A DNA stretch of 64,000 nucleotides from Symbiodinium natans (GCA_905221605.1 CAJNDS010002113.1:1392524-1456523); one strand, 5' to 3'. Shown: positions 18,870-29,823, counted from the first letter of the stretch. Program-made: numbers and translations. The notes: generated by a model not told the origin, from the letters alone.

Positions 18870-21520
18870 CCCAAAGCCCCTGTTATAGCCTTCTAAACCC
18901 TGTGAAAGGGGCCCTTGATGCAAGGGCCCTTTAACAGTAAGCCTCAAAGCCCCTGTTATAGCCTTCTAAACCCTGTGAAAGGGGCCCTGGATGTCCAGGG
19001 CCCTTTAACAGTAAGCCCCAAAGCCCCTGTTATAGCCTTCTAAACCCTGTGAAAGGGGCCCTGGATGTACAGGGACCTTGAACAGTAAGCCCCAAAGCCC
19101 CTGTTATAGCCTTCTAAACCCTGTGAAAGGGGCCCTGGATGTCCAGGGCCCTTTAACAGTAAGCCCCAAAGCCCCTGTTATAGCCTTCTAAACCCTGTGA
19201 AAGGGGCCCTGGATGTCCAGGGCCCTTTAACAGTAAGCCCCAAAGCCCCTGTTACAGCCTTCTAAACCCTGTGAAAGGGGCCCTGGATGTCCAGGGCCCT
19301 TTAACAGTAAGCCCCAAAGCCCCTGTTATAGCCTTCTAAACCCTGTGAAAGGGGCCCTGGATGTCCAGGGCCCTTTAACAGTAAGCCCCAAAGCCCCTGT
19401 TATAGCCTTCTAAACCCTGTGAAAGGGGCCCTGGATGTCCAGGGCCCTTTAACAGCAAGCCCCAAAGCCCCTGTTATAGCCGTCTAAACCCTGTGAAAGG
19501 GGCCCTGGATGTCCAGGGCCCTTTAACAGTAAGCCCCAAAGCCCCTGTTATAGCCTTCTAAACCCTGTGAAAGGGGCCCTGGATGTCCAGGGCCCTTTAT
19601 AGCCTTCTAAACCCTGTGAAAGGGGCCCTGGATGTCCAGGGCCCTTTAACAGTAAGCCCCAAAGCCCCTGTTATAGCCTTCTAAACCCTGTGAAAGGGGC
19701 CTGGATGTCCAGGGCCCTTTAACAGTAAGCCCTGTTATAGCCTTCTAAACCCTGTGAAAGGGGCCCTGGATGTCCAGGGCCCTTTAACAGTAAGCCCCAA
19801 AGCCCCTGTTATAGCCTTCTAAACCCTGTGAAAGGGGCCCTGGATGTCCAGGGCCCTTTAACAGTAAGCCCCAAAGCCCCTGTTATAGCCTTCTAAACCC
19901 TGTGAAAGGGGCCCTGGATGTCCAGGGCCCTTTAACAGTAAGCCCCAAAGCCCTGTTATAGCCTTCTAAACCCTGTGAAAGGGGCCCTGGATGTCCAGGG
20001 CCCTTTAACAGTAAGCCCCAAAGCCCCTGTTATAGCCTTCTAAACCCTGTGAAAGGGGCCCTGGATGTCCAGGGCCCTAGCCTTTTAAACCCTGTGAAAG
20101 GGGCCCTGGATGTCCAGGGCCCTTTAACAGTAAGCCCCAAAGCCCCTGTTATAGCCTTCTAAACCCTGTGAAAGGGGCCCCGGATGTCCAGGGCCCTTTA
20201 ACAGTAAGCCCCAAAGCCCCTGTTATAGCCTTCTAAACCCTGTGAAAGGGGCACTGGATGTCCAGGGCCCTTTAACAGTAAGCCCCAAAGCCCCTGTTAT
20301 AGCCTTCTAAACCCCCTGTGAAAGGGGCCCTGGATGTCCAGGGCCCTTTAACAGTAAGCCCCAAAGCCCCTGTTATAGCCTTCTAAACCCTGTGAAAGGG
20401 GCACTGGATGTCCAGGGCCCTTTAACAGTAAGCCCATAGCCTTCTAAACCCTGTGAAAGGGGCCCTGGATGTCCAGGGCCCTTTAACAGTAAGCCCCAAA
20501 GCCCCTGTTATAGCCTTCTAAACCCTGTGAAAGGGGCCCTGGATGTCCAGGGCCCTTTAACAGTAAGCCCCAAAGCCCCTGTTAGAGCCTTCTAAACCCT
20601 GTGAAAGGGGCCCTGGATGTCCAGGGCCCTTTAACAGTAAGCCCCAAAGCCCTTGTTATAGCCTTCTAAACCCTGTGAAAGGGGCCCTGGATGTCCAGGG
20701 CCCTTTAACAGTAAGCCCCAAAGCCCCTGTTATAGCCTTCTAAACCCTGTGAAAGGGGCCCTGGATGTCCAGGGCCCTTTAACAGCCCCTGTTATGCCTT
20801 CTAAACCCTGTGAAAGGGGCCCTGGATGTCTTTAACAGGGCCCCCTTATAACACCCCCTGTAAGCCCCAAAGCCCCTGTTATAGCCTTCTAAACCCTGTG
20901 AAAAGGGCCCTGGATGTCCAGGGCCCTTTAACAGTAAGCCCCAAAGCCCCTGTTAGAGCCTTCTAAACCCTGTGAAAGGGGCCCTGGATGTCCAGGGCCC
21001 TTTAACAGTAAGCCCCAAAGCCCCTGTTATAGCCTTCTAAACCCTGTGAAAGGGGCCCTGGATGTCCAGGGCCCTTTAACAGTAAGCCCCAAAGCCCCTG
21101 TTATAGCCTTCTAAACCCTGTGAAAGGGGCCCTGGATGTCCAGGGCCCTTTAACAGCAAGCCCCAAAGCCCCTGTTATAGCCGTCTAAACCCTGTGAAAG
21201 GGGCCCTGGATGTCCAGGGCCCTTTAACAGTAAGCCCCAAAGCCCCTGTTATAGCCTTCTAAACCCTGTGAAAGGGGCCCTGGATGTCCAGGGCCCTTTA
21301 ACAGTAAGCCCCAAAGCCCCTGTTATAGCCTTCTAAACCCTGTGAAAGGGGCCCTGGATGTCCAGGGCCCTGTAAGCCCCAAAGCCCCCTCAACCCTACT
21401 AGCCTTCTAAACCCTGTGAAAGGGGCCCAAGGCCCTTTAACAGTAAGCCCCAAAGCCCCCTCAACCCTACTAGCCTTCTAAACGTTGTTAAAGCTGTTAA
21501 AGGGCCCTGGATTCCAGGGC
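18870..21520. repeat. 74-bp satellite array, about 35 copies
   Basis: Unit of 74 bp running CCCCAAAGCCCCTGTTATAG ... TTTAACAGTAAG. Each contains the palindrome GGGCCCTGGA-TG-TCCAGGGCCC and one TCTAAACCC telomere-like word. Most copies differ at 0-2 sites. Truncated units occur at about 19590, 20077, 20435 and 20785, and copies decay after 21365. No coding potential. The palindrome suggests origin by tandem amplification of a TIR element. Confidence 0.95.
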
Positions 21521-21644
21521 TTATAAGCAGTAAGCCTCTTAAACCCTGACAGGAACATGCATGGATTCTAGGCTTCAAACCCGAATCCCTAAACCCTAAA
21601 GCCCGACCCTGCACCTTGAGATAGCAAGTGAGATGACTTTTTGT

Positions 21645-21738
21645 TAGGGTTTAGGGTTTAGGGTTTAGGGTTTAGGGTTTAGGGTTTAGGGTTTAGGGTT
21701 TAGGGTTTAGGGTTTAGGGTTTAGGGTTTAGGGTTTAG
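21645..21738. repeat. Perfect TTTAGGG array
   Basis: Thirteen units ending in TTTCAG, which acts as acceptor for the next exon. Confidence 0.95.
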
Positions 21739-21745
21739 GTTTCAG

Positions 21746-21854
21746 GAATCCGTTTGGCTTCCAGCGCCCGGCGGGCGCGGAGGATCGAATTCGCTGGCCC
21801 GACGCCGCTGCTCGCCTCCGGGCACTGTTGCACCTCGGGCGAATAGAGGAAGGG
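21746..21854 (+). CDS. Exon, unrecognised protein
   Basis: TTTCAG acceptor, GGTTTAG donor. Encodes NPFGFQRPAGAEDRIRWPDA then AARLRALLHLGRIEEG. Confidence 0.85.
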
Positions 21855-22651
21855 GTTTAGGGTTTAGAGTTTAGCAATATAGGGTTTAGGGTTTAGGGTG
21901 TAGAAGTTTCAGGCAGAAGTTCAGGGGTTGCGGGTGTAGAGGTTTTAGGGTTCGGGAACCCGGGGTTTGAGACTCGGGGTTCGTGGGGGGAGATGGAGGG
22001 TTCTGGTAGCGGATCAGGGCTGGCGGGTGGCTTGTTCGGGTTTAGGGTTTCGGATTTTAGGGTTTGGGGGTTTAGGGTTTAGGGTCTTGAAAACAAGTAC
22101 TTTCAGTGGCTTGAGGTGTCATGTGAAGTTGGCTGGTTTGCGGCTTGATCTCAACTGCCGGGCTTCTCTTTTTTGGTGAGCTTCCGTTGATCAGATAATG
22201 ATACTGTATTCCGGAAAATTCCTTATGGTTCAGGCACCAATTTGGTGCCCTAAACCCTAAACCCTAAACCCGAAACCCTAAACCCTAAACCCTAAACCCT
22301 AAACCCTAATCTTGAAACCCCACAATGTAGGGCAGAAACCCAGATGGAGAGAAAAGGGGTAGCTTCGCCCAAGCCTTACGAGTCCATCTCCCCAAATAGG
22401 GGGGGGGGGGGGGGGGTACCCCTGAGAATTGATTTACCTCGACTCAGTTTAGGGTTTAGGGTTTAGGGTTTTGGGTTTTAGGGTTTAGGGTACTAGGGTG
22501 TAGGGTTTAGGGTTTAGGGTTTGGGTTTTAGGTTTTAGGGTTTAGGGTATTAGGGTGTAGGTTGTAAGGTTTAGGGTTTAGGGTTTAGGGTTTAGGGTCC
22601 CTCGCCCCCGCCCCCTATTTCCGAAACCCTCTTTACCCCTCATTTTTCAAG

Positions 22652-22776
22652 CAAGGTCCGACCGACGCCGGCTGAAATGCATTTGGGGAGGAGCCCATCA
22701 GAACACCGCAGGTGCTGCATCCAACACAAGCCTTAAACAGCTCAGGACCCTTTTGAAAGAGATCTATCAAAAATAA
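22652..22776 (+). CDS. Exon candidate with stop
   Basis: TTTTTCAAG acceptor. Encodes RSDRRRLKCIWGGAHQNTAG and NTSLKQLRTLLKEIYQK, then TAA. An alternative GT after ACCGCAG (22713) would end it earlier. Confidence 0.5.
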
Positions 22777-23460
22777 CCGAAACATCAGGAAATATCTCTA
22801 GATCGCCAGGGGCCCTACAACAAGCCATCTACAGCAATGTTGGCTCCCGAAGATTGATTTTCGGGTCGAGGGACCGCAATCCCAAACCCCAGAACCACAA
22901 TTCAAACCAATCGATGTCCACTGGTAGAAGCCGCGACCCTGAACCCTGAACGCTGCAACTGACCATGCGTGGGTGCTCAAGCCTGTCGGACAGGGCTTTC
23001 CGAGCCAAATGTATAATATAGGGTCGTATTCTAATAATTAAGGCCCCCATATTTCCAAGAACGAACGTCAGCGCCGGAGCCCTAAACCCTAAACCCTAAA
23101 CCCTAAACCCTAAACCCTAATATAAGAGAGTTGTTTGCGAGATGGAATTGGAACTCCTACATGCCTGGTCACCCAGCCGACACCCCCCGGCGGAGGCTTC
23201 CGGCCCCTTTCCTAGGGGCCGGACTAATTGCTGGTAGTATTCCCTTATGGCCTTATGGTCCCTTTGCAATCATACGATAATAACCCCCAAGCCCTATCCG
23301 AATTATTCAGGCCCCTATATGAAGCAGGGTTTATTTTTCTGCTATTGGTGAGTGTATATAAGGTTCCTTTTTAATTTTGGTGAGTGTATACCTTTGGTGT
23401 CCTTTTGGGGGGTACAAGAAATATATACTCTACTTCATATCACTTCCGTTCTCCCTCCAA
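22777..23460. other. Intergenic or intronic, element-rich
   Basis: Contains a partial family M-like end near 22995-23055, a CCCTAAA arm at 23083-23120, a family M element (23211-23324) and AT-rich sequence. No confident exon. Confidence 0.5.
23211..23324. mobile_element. Family M element
   Basis: Ends CTAGGGGCCGGACTAATT and AATTATTCAGGCCCCTATA form a TIR; inner GTAGTATTCCCTTATGG and TTATGGTCCCTTTGCAATCA shared with 61974. Confidence 0.75.
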
Positions 23461-23562
23461 GGCCTACCCCATCCGGTGTCCGCTGCATGTCTGAGCTTGA
23501 TCGGGGAATGTAGGTGGCAAGACCATTGGTGACTGTGGCCGAGGCGCACAAGCACCACAACA
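23461..23562 (+). CDS. Exon candidates, low confidence
   Basis: A short GC-rich stretch encodes either PSGVRCMSELDRGM or, after TAG at 23512, VARPLVTVAEAHKHHN before GTTTAC. Confidence 0.35.
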
Positions 23563-23966
23563 GGTTTACGAAATCCCCCTTGGGAATTCTTCTTTATTTT
23601 TTGTTTATATAAATCCCAAGAGGATATTCAGAACATTATTTTTGTTAAGGTTCTAAGGGGAGTATAGTGTATGCTAGCATTCAAAGCGCCAGAACACGTT
23701 CCTCAGAGCGAGGCCCGTTGCGCCGAAAGCAGCGTGCACGCGCGGTCGGGACAACGACCGAAACCTTAGAGATCTCAAGCCCCCTAAACTTCGAGGACAA
23801 AATGAGCACTTGCTAACTTCGAACATAGAGCACAAGGTACCCTAGGATCCAAAACTTTAGTTCGTATGGATCTATAGTCCGAATCATGTGATTTCGGGCT
23901 GCGGGATTCCCCTAAACCCTAGACCCTAAACCCTAAACCCTAAACGCCCTAAACCCGATTGTGCAG

Positions 23967-24066
23967 GAGAGGAAGAGATCATCGATGTCGCCTACGAACT
24001 GGGCCTCGGCATTGCCACCACGTTAAGGCCACACGAGAAGGACGATGGGACGCCCATGTGGGGAGG
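23967..24066 (+). CDS. Exon, unrecognised protein
   Basis: GTGCAG acceptor, GGGTTCAGG donor. Encodes EEEIIDVAYELGLGIATTLR then PHEKDDGTPMWG. C-arm upstream, G-arm downstream. Confidence 0.85.
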
Positions 24067-24130
24067 GTTCAGGGTTTAGGGTTGAGGGTTTAGGGTTGAG
24101 GGTGTAGGGGTTGGGATTTATTTTAGGGTT

Positions 24131-24235
24131 CTTAGGGGAAGAGGGTTCAAGGGGGGGATCGCGAGGTGTATCTAGGGAACCTTGTGTTGCATACCCCCCT
24201 TGAACCCCCCCCCTCCCTTAAGAACCCTATAAGTT
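24131..24235. mobile_element. Family L palindromic element
   Basis: Arms GGGTTCTTAGGGGAAGAGGG...TTCAAGG and its complement CCTTGAACCCCCC...TTAAGAACCC. Copy at 42026-42157. Confidence 0.75.
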
Positions 24236-24369
24236 TAGGGTGAGCCACCCAACTTAGTTTTTGTCTTAATGGTTCTTGTTACATGAACCCTTCATACGAT
24301 TTTTCGGCAAGATGTACAATGCACGGTTTTGTTTTTTTTTTTTTGGGGGGGGGGGTTCTTAAGAGGGGA

Positions 24370-24470
24370 ACAGGGTTTAGGGTTTAGGGTTTAGGGGTTT
24401 AAAGGGTTTTAGGGTTTAGGGTTTAGGGTTTAGGGTTTAGGGTTTAGGGTTTAGGGTTTAGGGTTTAGGG
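24370..24470. repeat. TTTAGGG array
   Basis: Fourteen units with one TTTAGGGG slip. Confidence 0.95.
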
Positions 24471-24535
24471 CCGAAATCTTGAATCCTGACCCGGCGTGCC
24501 GAGTTTCCGGAATTTGGCGGACATTAGGTGGATCG

Positions 24536-24638
24536 GAGGGTCCATGTACCTCATAATGTTATGCTTGGGCCCCAAAGTCACTAGAAAACGGTTACTTTAA
24601 GGCCCGAGTATTCCCTGTCTAGGTACATGGACTCTGAG
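24536..24638. mobile_element. Family A palindromic element
   Basis: GAGGGTCCATGTACCT mirrored by AGGTACATGGACTCT; inner CTTGGGCCCCAAAGT pairs with ACTTTAAGGCCCGAG. Confidence 0.85.
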
Positions 24639-24714
24639 GGTTTTCCCTATTGCAGAAGAGAGGTTGTGCTGGGGGCCTCGGGGGTTTCAGGGTTTCGGGG
24701 TTAGGGTTTGCGCT

Positions 24715-24895
24715 TCAAGGCGCAAACAACGGCCACGATCCTTAGAGATCCTGCAAGTCCCAACGTTCCCCGGGCCGATGTTCTCACAAGCCAAGGCTTC
24801 AGCACCCCCCCAAACATCCAAAGTTTGGAATTTCTTCCGCACTCCTCCCACGATTTCAGGCAAGTGTATGCAGCTTGCCAACCCTTTCGAAACCC
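24715..24895 (+). CDS. Possible exon, frame ambiguous
   Basis: GC-moderate region open in two frames (one reads PRSLEILQVPTFPGPMFSQA). No clean boundaries. Confidence 0.35.
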
Positions 24896-25083
24896 TAGCT
24901 CAGGCCCTAACTCAACCCTGAACCCTGAACCCTGAAACGAAACCCTAATGCCTCAAATCCTTGAATTCAGGACCCCCTAGCTCAGGCCCGAAAACTCAAC
25001 CCTGGCCCTGAACTTTTCAACGAAAAGCCCGAAACCCTAAACCCTAAACCCTAAACCCCAAGGCTTCGAACCCTGTAATTCAG

Positions 25084-25161
25084 GACCCCCTGGGCCCCGT
25101 GTTGGACACGGAGTCGCTCTTCCAGGCCTTGATGAAGGCCGAGGAGACCAGGGACCCTTGA
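25084..25161 (+). CDS. Exon ending in stop
   Basis: AATTCAG acceptor. Encodes DPLGPVLDTESLFQALMKAE then ETRDP and TGA at 25159-25161. The acceptor stretch AATTCAGGACCCCCT is duplicated at about 24965. Confidence 0.75.
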   Translation, partial: DPLGPVLDTESLFQALMKAEETRDP

Positions 25162-25556
25162 GAGGCCCCTAAAACCGGTTTTTAGGGTTTAAAGGTGGGG
25201 TTTAGGGGTTTAGGGTTTAGGGTTTAGGATTTGTGGTTTAGGGTTTAGGGTTGGGGTTCTTGGGTGTTCAGGGTTTAGGGCCTGGGGCTAGGGTCAGGGC
25301 GCAGGGGCCAGGGGTTTGGGGGTTTGGAGGTTCAGGGGGGTTTGGGAGTTTTAGAGGGTTTAGAGGGTTTAGAGGGTTTAGAGGGTTTAGAGGGTTTAGA
25401 AGGTTTAGAGGGTTTAGGGTTTGGCGCTTAGGGTTTTGGATTTTAGGGTTCGGGTTCAGGGTCTTTGGGCAGTCTTTGGGTCTAAGTTTAAGCCTTATTG
25501 GCTTGAGGGCTTGCGCTATGCGGCTCAAGTGACCTATGGGTAAGATGTTTTGACAG

Positions 25557-25588
25557 GAGTTCCTGGACGCCACAACCCAGGAACCCGT
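25557..25588 (+). CDS. Small exon candidate
   Basis: TTTTGACAG acceptor, CCC|GTAGGC donor. Encodes EFLDATTQEP. 25190-25550 is degenerate TTTAGGG/TTTAGAGGG repeat. Confidence 0.5.
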
Positions 25589-25705
25589 AGGCCAAACTCT
25601 GAGGTCCCTGACTCACTGGACATAAGCAAGTAACCCTAAACCCTAAACCCTAAACCCTAAACCCTAAACCCTAAACCCTAAACCCTAAACGCCTCAAAAC
25701 ACGAG

Positions 25706-25802
25706 GAGTCGGAAGTGAAGTGGCCGTCCATCGTCCGCCAGTTCCTGGGCTTCCGCCTCTGCTCCGAGGAGGAAGGCAGCAACTGGGCGAGGAGGCAGCT
25801 CG
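25706..25802 (+). CDS. Exon, unrecognised protein
   Basis: Encodes ESEVKWPSIVRQFLGFRLCS then EEEGSNWARRQL. Eight perfect CCCTAAA units directly upstream and perfect TTTAGGG units directly downstream starting from the GT donor. Confidence 0.9.
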
Positions 25803-25877
25803 GTTTAGGGTTTAGGGTTTAGGGTTTAGGGTTTAGGGCTAGGGTTTAGGGTTTAGAGTTTAGGGTTTAGGGCTTAA

Positions 25878-26013
25878 TACTGTAGGAATATTGGGATGCT
25901 CCCCCTTCTACTACTAGTCGAGTCCTTAACAGGGATATCATAAGGGGGGGGGGGGGGTACTATACATCCCTATTCAGGACTGTTCGTAGGGAACCTCCCA
26001 ATACGAATACAGT
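25878..26013. mobile_element. Family B palindromic element, extended arms
   Basis: TACTGTAGGAATATTGGGA and TCC(C)AATACGAATACAGTA arms, inner AGTCCTTAACAGGGAT / ATCCCTATTCAGGACTG, central G12 tract. 26014-26310 is AT-rich with nothing recognised. Confidence 0.85.
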
Positions 26014-26540
26014 ACGTATGAATTAAACTTTATTCATGTACTAAGTATACAATGGACACTATGTTTGTTTAATAATATAATATATCGTAATATCTTTTTA
26101 TGCTCTAACAGTATACTAATACAATACTAATACGATACGATCATGACATCATAAAGTCAGAATATAGGCATATCAGCTATGTCTTGCAGGATTTGCAAAT
26201 CTTTTGGAAGGTGTTGGCGGCTCTTTTTCCTGCATTTCCCTAGCCATCTTAACCAAGAGTTGAGCTTTAAGCTGCTTAGGTTTACTTACTCCCTGATCCT
26301 TGAGTAGAGGTGCAGGGACCTAAACCCTAAACCCTAAACCCTAGACCCTAAACCCTAAACCCTAAACCAGAAACCCCAAACCAGAAATTGGTAGGTTCTG
26401 AGGCGTAGGAAGTCCCCACAGCACTGTTGGGAGCAGGGCCCCCTGGTCTTTAGTAGGGAAGTAGGCCCTGTATGTACCCTTTAAAGGGAGTATATAGGTA
26501 CCCTAAACCTTAACCCTAAACACTAAGAACCAGCCGGTAG

Positions 26541-26680
26541 GCCACTGCGCTCATCGCAGCTGCACCACAGCGCCGTACTGACGTGGACCCAGCTGCTGGC
26601 CGTGCGTGCCATTTGTGCTCACGGCCTTGTGACAGGGCCATTTGTGCGCTCGCACACGTGTGTACAGCCGCCGGGCAGCA
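26541..26680 (+). CDS. Exon, His/Cys/Ala-rich
   Basis: GGTAG acceptor. One frame is open throughout: TALIAAAPQRRTDVDPAAGR then HLCSRPCDRAICALAHVC. It abuts the family H element. Confidence 0.6.
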
Positions 26681-26792
26681 TATGGGGGTTTCCGAAAATA
26701 GGGGTAATTACCCTTTTGGGGGTCCCGCTAAGGGGATTCTAGTCTATTTGGGGTATAAGAGGGGTACCCCTATTTTGGGAAATACCCACATG
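26681..26792. mobile_element. Family H palindromic element
   Basis: TIR ATGGGGGTTTCCGAAAATAG / CTATTTTGGGAAATACCCAC, inner GGGGTA / TACCCC. It lies between two exons. Copies or relatives at 31468, 54042 and 61868. Confidence 0.85.
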
Positions 26793-26817
26793 GTTCCTCC
26801 TTCCATCTGTTTTTCAG

Positions 26818-26902
26818 GGCAGGAGATACGTAGTGTCTTACGCACAGTGCTGGCGAGGGTCTGAGCCCAGGCTTTGCATTGTGGCTTGGCCAGGAGCTCA
26901 TG
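26818..26902 (+). CDS. Exon, unrecognised protein
   Basis: TTTTTCAG acceptor, CATG|GTTTAG donor. Encodes GRRYVVSYAQCWRGSEPRLC then IVAWPGAH. Confidence 0.7.
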
Positions 26903-27104
26903 GTTTAGGGTTTAGTCTTTAGGGTTTAGGGTTTAGGGATGTTGAACACATTGAGTTCATGGGATGCCTGTTGTATGCCGGAACTGAAGTCCTAATTCAG
27001 AAGCCGTGTCCTAGATTGCAGAAGCCGATGCTTGGCCGATGGGAGTTTTCAACTGAAGCTCAAGACACCCTTCAAAAACCTAGCATGAACAGCCCGATCA
27101 TATA

Positions 27105-27218
27105 CCAAGATATATATATATATATAGATCAATATATAAGTATATATATATATGTATGTATATATGTATCTATGTATATATGTATATATGTACATATGTA
27201 TATATGTATATATTGCGT
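27105..27218. repeat. (TA)n / TATG microsatellite
   Basis: ATATATAT and GTATATAT tracts. The flanks 26940-27090 and 27230-27360 hold weak open frames not accepted. Confidence 0.95.
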
Positions 27219-27546
27219 TCCACTTTTATAGCCCTATGGCTGTCGATGTGCGTCAGGTGCCGACCACGGGTGTATGGCCGTAGCCGCGGTGTGGGGAAGC
27301 ATGCTTCTTGGTGCCATCAGCTCTTGTTTGTTGAAAGAGACTCCAATTCCCTAAGCTCTGAACCCTAAACCCTAACCCTGTTTACACTTAAAAGGAATCT
27401 TCCCTAGGCGTTCAATCCTACACCGGGCGGGCTGTATTTTCACACGGCCTTTTTTTCAGGTTGTTTTCAGGTTTTGCTGGTGGGAAGCCCTCAACCAATC
27501 GTAAGACAACCAAGCTACACTTATTGCGCATATTCAGGGCTGGTGT

Positions 27547-27571
27547 GGGGGGGAGGGGGGGGGGGGGGGGG

Positions 27572-27636
<65 letters not shown>
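27547..27636. repeat. Long poly-G tract
   Basis: About 80 G with rare A or C. Source of false Gly/Pro frames. Length uncertain. Confidence 0.95.
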
Positions 27637-27786
27637 GGTGGACATAACATATGCATGCATCTCTATGGAGAGTTTGGGCACATGACCTTTTTTCTAAATC
27701 TATGCGTGTCTGCGTTCATGAACAGATGGGGTTGTTGTAGACCAGCGGTGTGCTCATAAACGGGTATCCTCTTGATCGTATTGCAG

Positions 27787-28032
27787 CTTGCTGATCGTAG
27801 TACTGGCCGGCTGAATATTGAGTATTGGAAGACGCTGAGGGACAGCTAATGGGACGACTGGTGCGCCAAACGAGCTTCGGAAATCGAAGCGAAACCGAAA
27901 CCCCTGAAGATGAAGCGGCTGAGTTCTCTTAAATCAGCACAAAGATGCACCGAGAATAAGAAAATAGTATTTAAATCAACGATAGCTGCGGGTAGTGCAA
28001 AGGATGGCACTTGCCATAGGAACCAAGGCTAG
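27787..28032 (+). CDS. Open frame broken by one stop
   Basis: TTGCAG acceptor. One reading frame gives LADRSTGRLNIEYWKTLRDS, then TAA (27847-27849), then 60 more open codons including DDWCAKRASEIEAKPKPLKM and a TAG. It could be a terminal exon plus chance frame, an exon pair, or a decayed exon. Confidence 0.55.
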
Positions 28033-28243
28033 GTAGGTCACGGTGTTGTGGGTTCTAAATCTATATCTAGCCATCTTGCAATCTATGTACGTGTATGTGG
28101 GCGTCAGATGTGGAGACGTTGTCTAAGTTAACAGTATGCATAGGAGCAAGCAAAAAGGGAGAGCCAAGGAAACAACAACGTGCACCTTGTGTTAAAAAGC
28201 CAGGCCCAGCCGCAGCCCTGCTCACAAACCCTAAGCCCTAAAC

Positions 28244-28372
28244 CTGGAGTACTTCCTGAAGTGCATACTGCCAGGTACAGTACTGTGGTCCGGGGTTCTT
28301 CTACCGAAAGTTGCTGAAGTTGAGCCTGTATTCAAAAGGCCACAAAGCGACCAGTTGTCTGTAGATCGCTGA
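28244..28372 (+). CDS. Exon ending in stop
   Basis: Frame LEYFLKCILPGTVLWSGVLL then PKVAEVEPVFKRPQSDQLSV and TGA. A CAG|GTACAG donor at 28274 could end it early. Confidence 0.55.
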   Translation: MEYFLKCILPGTVLWSGVLLPKVAEVEPVFKRPQSDQLSVDR

Positions 28373-28399
28373 AAGCAAAGGCTCCCCAAACCCTAAGTC

Positions 28400-28565
28400 C
28401 GATAGTGTTTAGGGTTTAGAGGTTTAGGGTTTTAGGGTTTTAGGGTTTTAGGGCTTTAGGGTTTTAGGGTTTTGGAGTTTTAGGGGTTTAGGGTCTTAGG
28501 GTTTTAGGGTTTCAGGGTTTTAGGGTTTTAGGGTTTCAGGGGTTTAGGGGTTTAGGGGTTTAGGG
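28400..28565. repeat. TTTTAGGG (8-mer) array
   Basis: Mostly TTTTAGGG units, unlike the 7-mer neighbours. Confidence 0.9.
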
Positions 28566-28643
28566 ATACGTACCCTGAACAGTAAACCCCCCGAACCCTA
28601 AAGACCCCTCCCTGAACCCGAAGCCGCGAAAGATCCGAACAAT

Positions 28644-28800
28644 CTAAGTAGGGTAGTTACGCGGGCCCTTAATCTGGTCCCTTACCTCGTCTAAAGGGTT
28701 CTGATGTACGGTCCCTTAATTTGTATAGTGTACATGAAGGGTATATGTAACGGGTACCCTTCAAAGGGACCATACTAAGGGACCATGAAACTACCCTTAG
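28644..28800. mobile_element. Family E element, near-TSD CAAT/CAAC
   Basis: TIR CTAAGTAGGGTAGTT / AACTACCCTTAG. Flanks CAAT (28640-28643) and CAAC (28801-28804) look like a mutated 4-bp duplication. The terminal TTAG abuts an exon. Confidence 0.8.
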
Positions 28801-28878
28801 CAACAAGTCAAGGTACTGGGCCAGCTCGCGCCCGCTGGACGGCTGGCTGAAGCTCGGCTTAGGGCTCACGATGACTGG
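28801..28878 (+). CDS. Exon after an element
   Basis: Acceptor is the last AG of the element. Encodes QQVKVLGQLAPAGRLAEARL then RAHDDW; donor GTTTTGG. Confidence 0.65.
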
Positions 28879-29193
28879 GTTTTGGAGTACTATACTTTAA
28901 TACTTTTTGTTGGTTCTGGGTGGTTTAGGGTTTAGGGTTTAGGGTTTAGGGTTCAGGGTTTAGGGCTACTACCCCCCCGCCCCCCCCTTAGTTCGTACTG
29001 TAGCTCCTGATACCCAAACAGTATATACTGTTTTTCTCCAGGCTCTACTCCAAAGTAGGGATGAAGGGCTTATGAGATTAGGGACTGGGTAGGTAACCTT
29101 TAACCTTTAGGGTTGCAACCCTAAACCCTAAGCCCTAAGCCCTAAACCCTAAACCCTAAACCCGAAACCCTAACCCCTTAAATCCTAAGCAAG

Positions 29194-29328
29194 GCAGAGC
29201 ACGAGGCGTCGGTGGCCCAGACCCCTTGGCTCTGGAAGGGTCGCCTGGCGTCCTCCACTGGCCCTCCCGCCACCAGGGTGGTCCTTCTCAAAGGGCGGCT
29301 TGGAAGCTCAAGAGTTGATGTGGTCTGG
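29194..29328 (+). CDS. Exon, 45 codons
   Basis: CAAG|G acceptor, GTTTAGGG donor, phase 0 at both ends. Encodes AEHEASVAQTPWLWKGRLAS then RVVLLKGRLGSSRVDVVW. Confidence 0.9.
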
Positions 29329-29420
29329 GTTTAGGGTTTAGGGTTTAGGGTTTAGGGTCTAGGGTCTAGGGTCTAGGGTCTAGGGTCTAGGGTCTAGGGT
29401 CTAGGGTCTAGGGTTTAGGC
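29329..29420. repeat. TTTAGGG arm with TCTAGGG block
   Basis: Three TTTAGGG then nine homogenised TCTAGGG units. Confidence 0.95.
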
Positions 29421-29616
29421 TTAATTCGGGTCTAATTAGGGTTTCCCCATTTTTGTTTGGATCCTGAGTGAGGATACTATGCTAACTTAGGTACCTAGGG
29501 TCGAAGGTTCTAGGCTTTCCTAAACTACACCTTAAAAGCAACCAACACTACCCAAAACCAGCCACAATCGCCCAAAACCACCCAACACCACCCAAAACCA
29601 CCCCAAACCAAGTCAG

Positions 29617-29696
29617 AGGAAGGCCGGGGAAGCCTCTGAAGCCGTGGAGATGGTCGGCGACCTGGCGGGAAACATGGCCCGCATCGTCCCTTCCAC
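29617..29696 (+). CDS. Exon, unrecognised protein
   Basis: AGTCAG acceptor, GTCACC donor. Encodes RKAGEASEAVEMVGDLAGNM then ARIVPS. Confidence 0.85.
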
Positions 29697-29715
29697 GTCA
29701 CCTTAGAACTTCTTT

Positions 29716-29823
29716 TCGGGTTTAGGGTTTAGGGTTTAGGGTTTAGGGTTTAGGGTTTAGGGTTTAGGGTTTAGGGTTTAGGGTTTAGGGTTTAGGGTTT
29801 AGGGTTTAGGGTTTAGGGTTTAG
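29716..29823. repeat. Perfect TTTAGGG array
   Basis: Fifteen uninterrupted units. Confidence 0.95.

Noticed and set aside
18870-21520. CRISPR-like array
   Set aside because: Units are contiguous 74-bp repeats with no variable spacers, in a eukaryotic context.
27418-27685. Frames over the poly-G tract
   Set aside because: Homopolymer translation without splice context.
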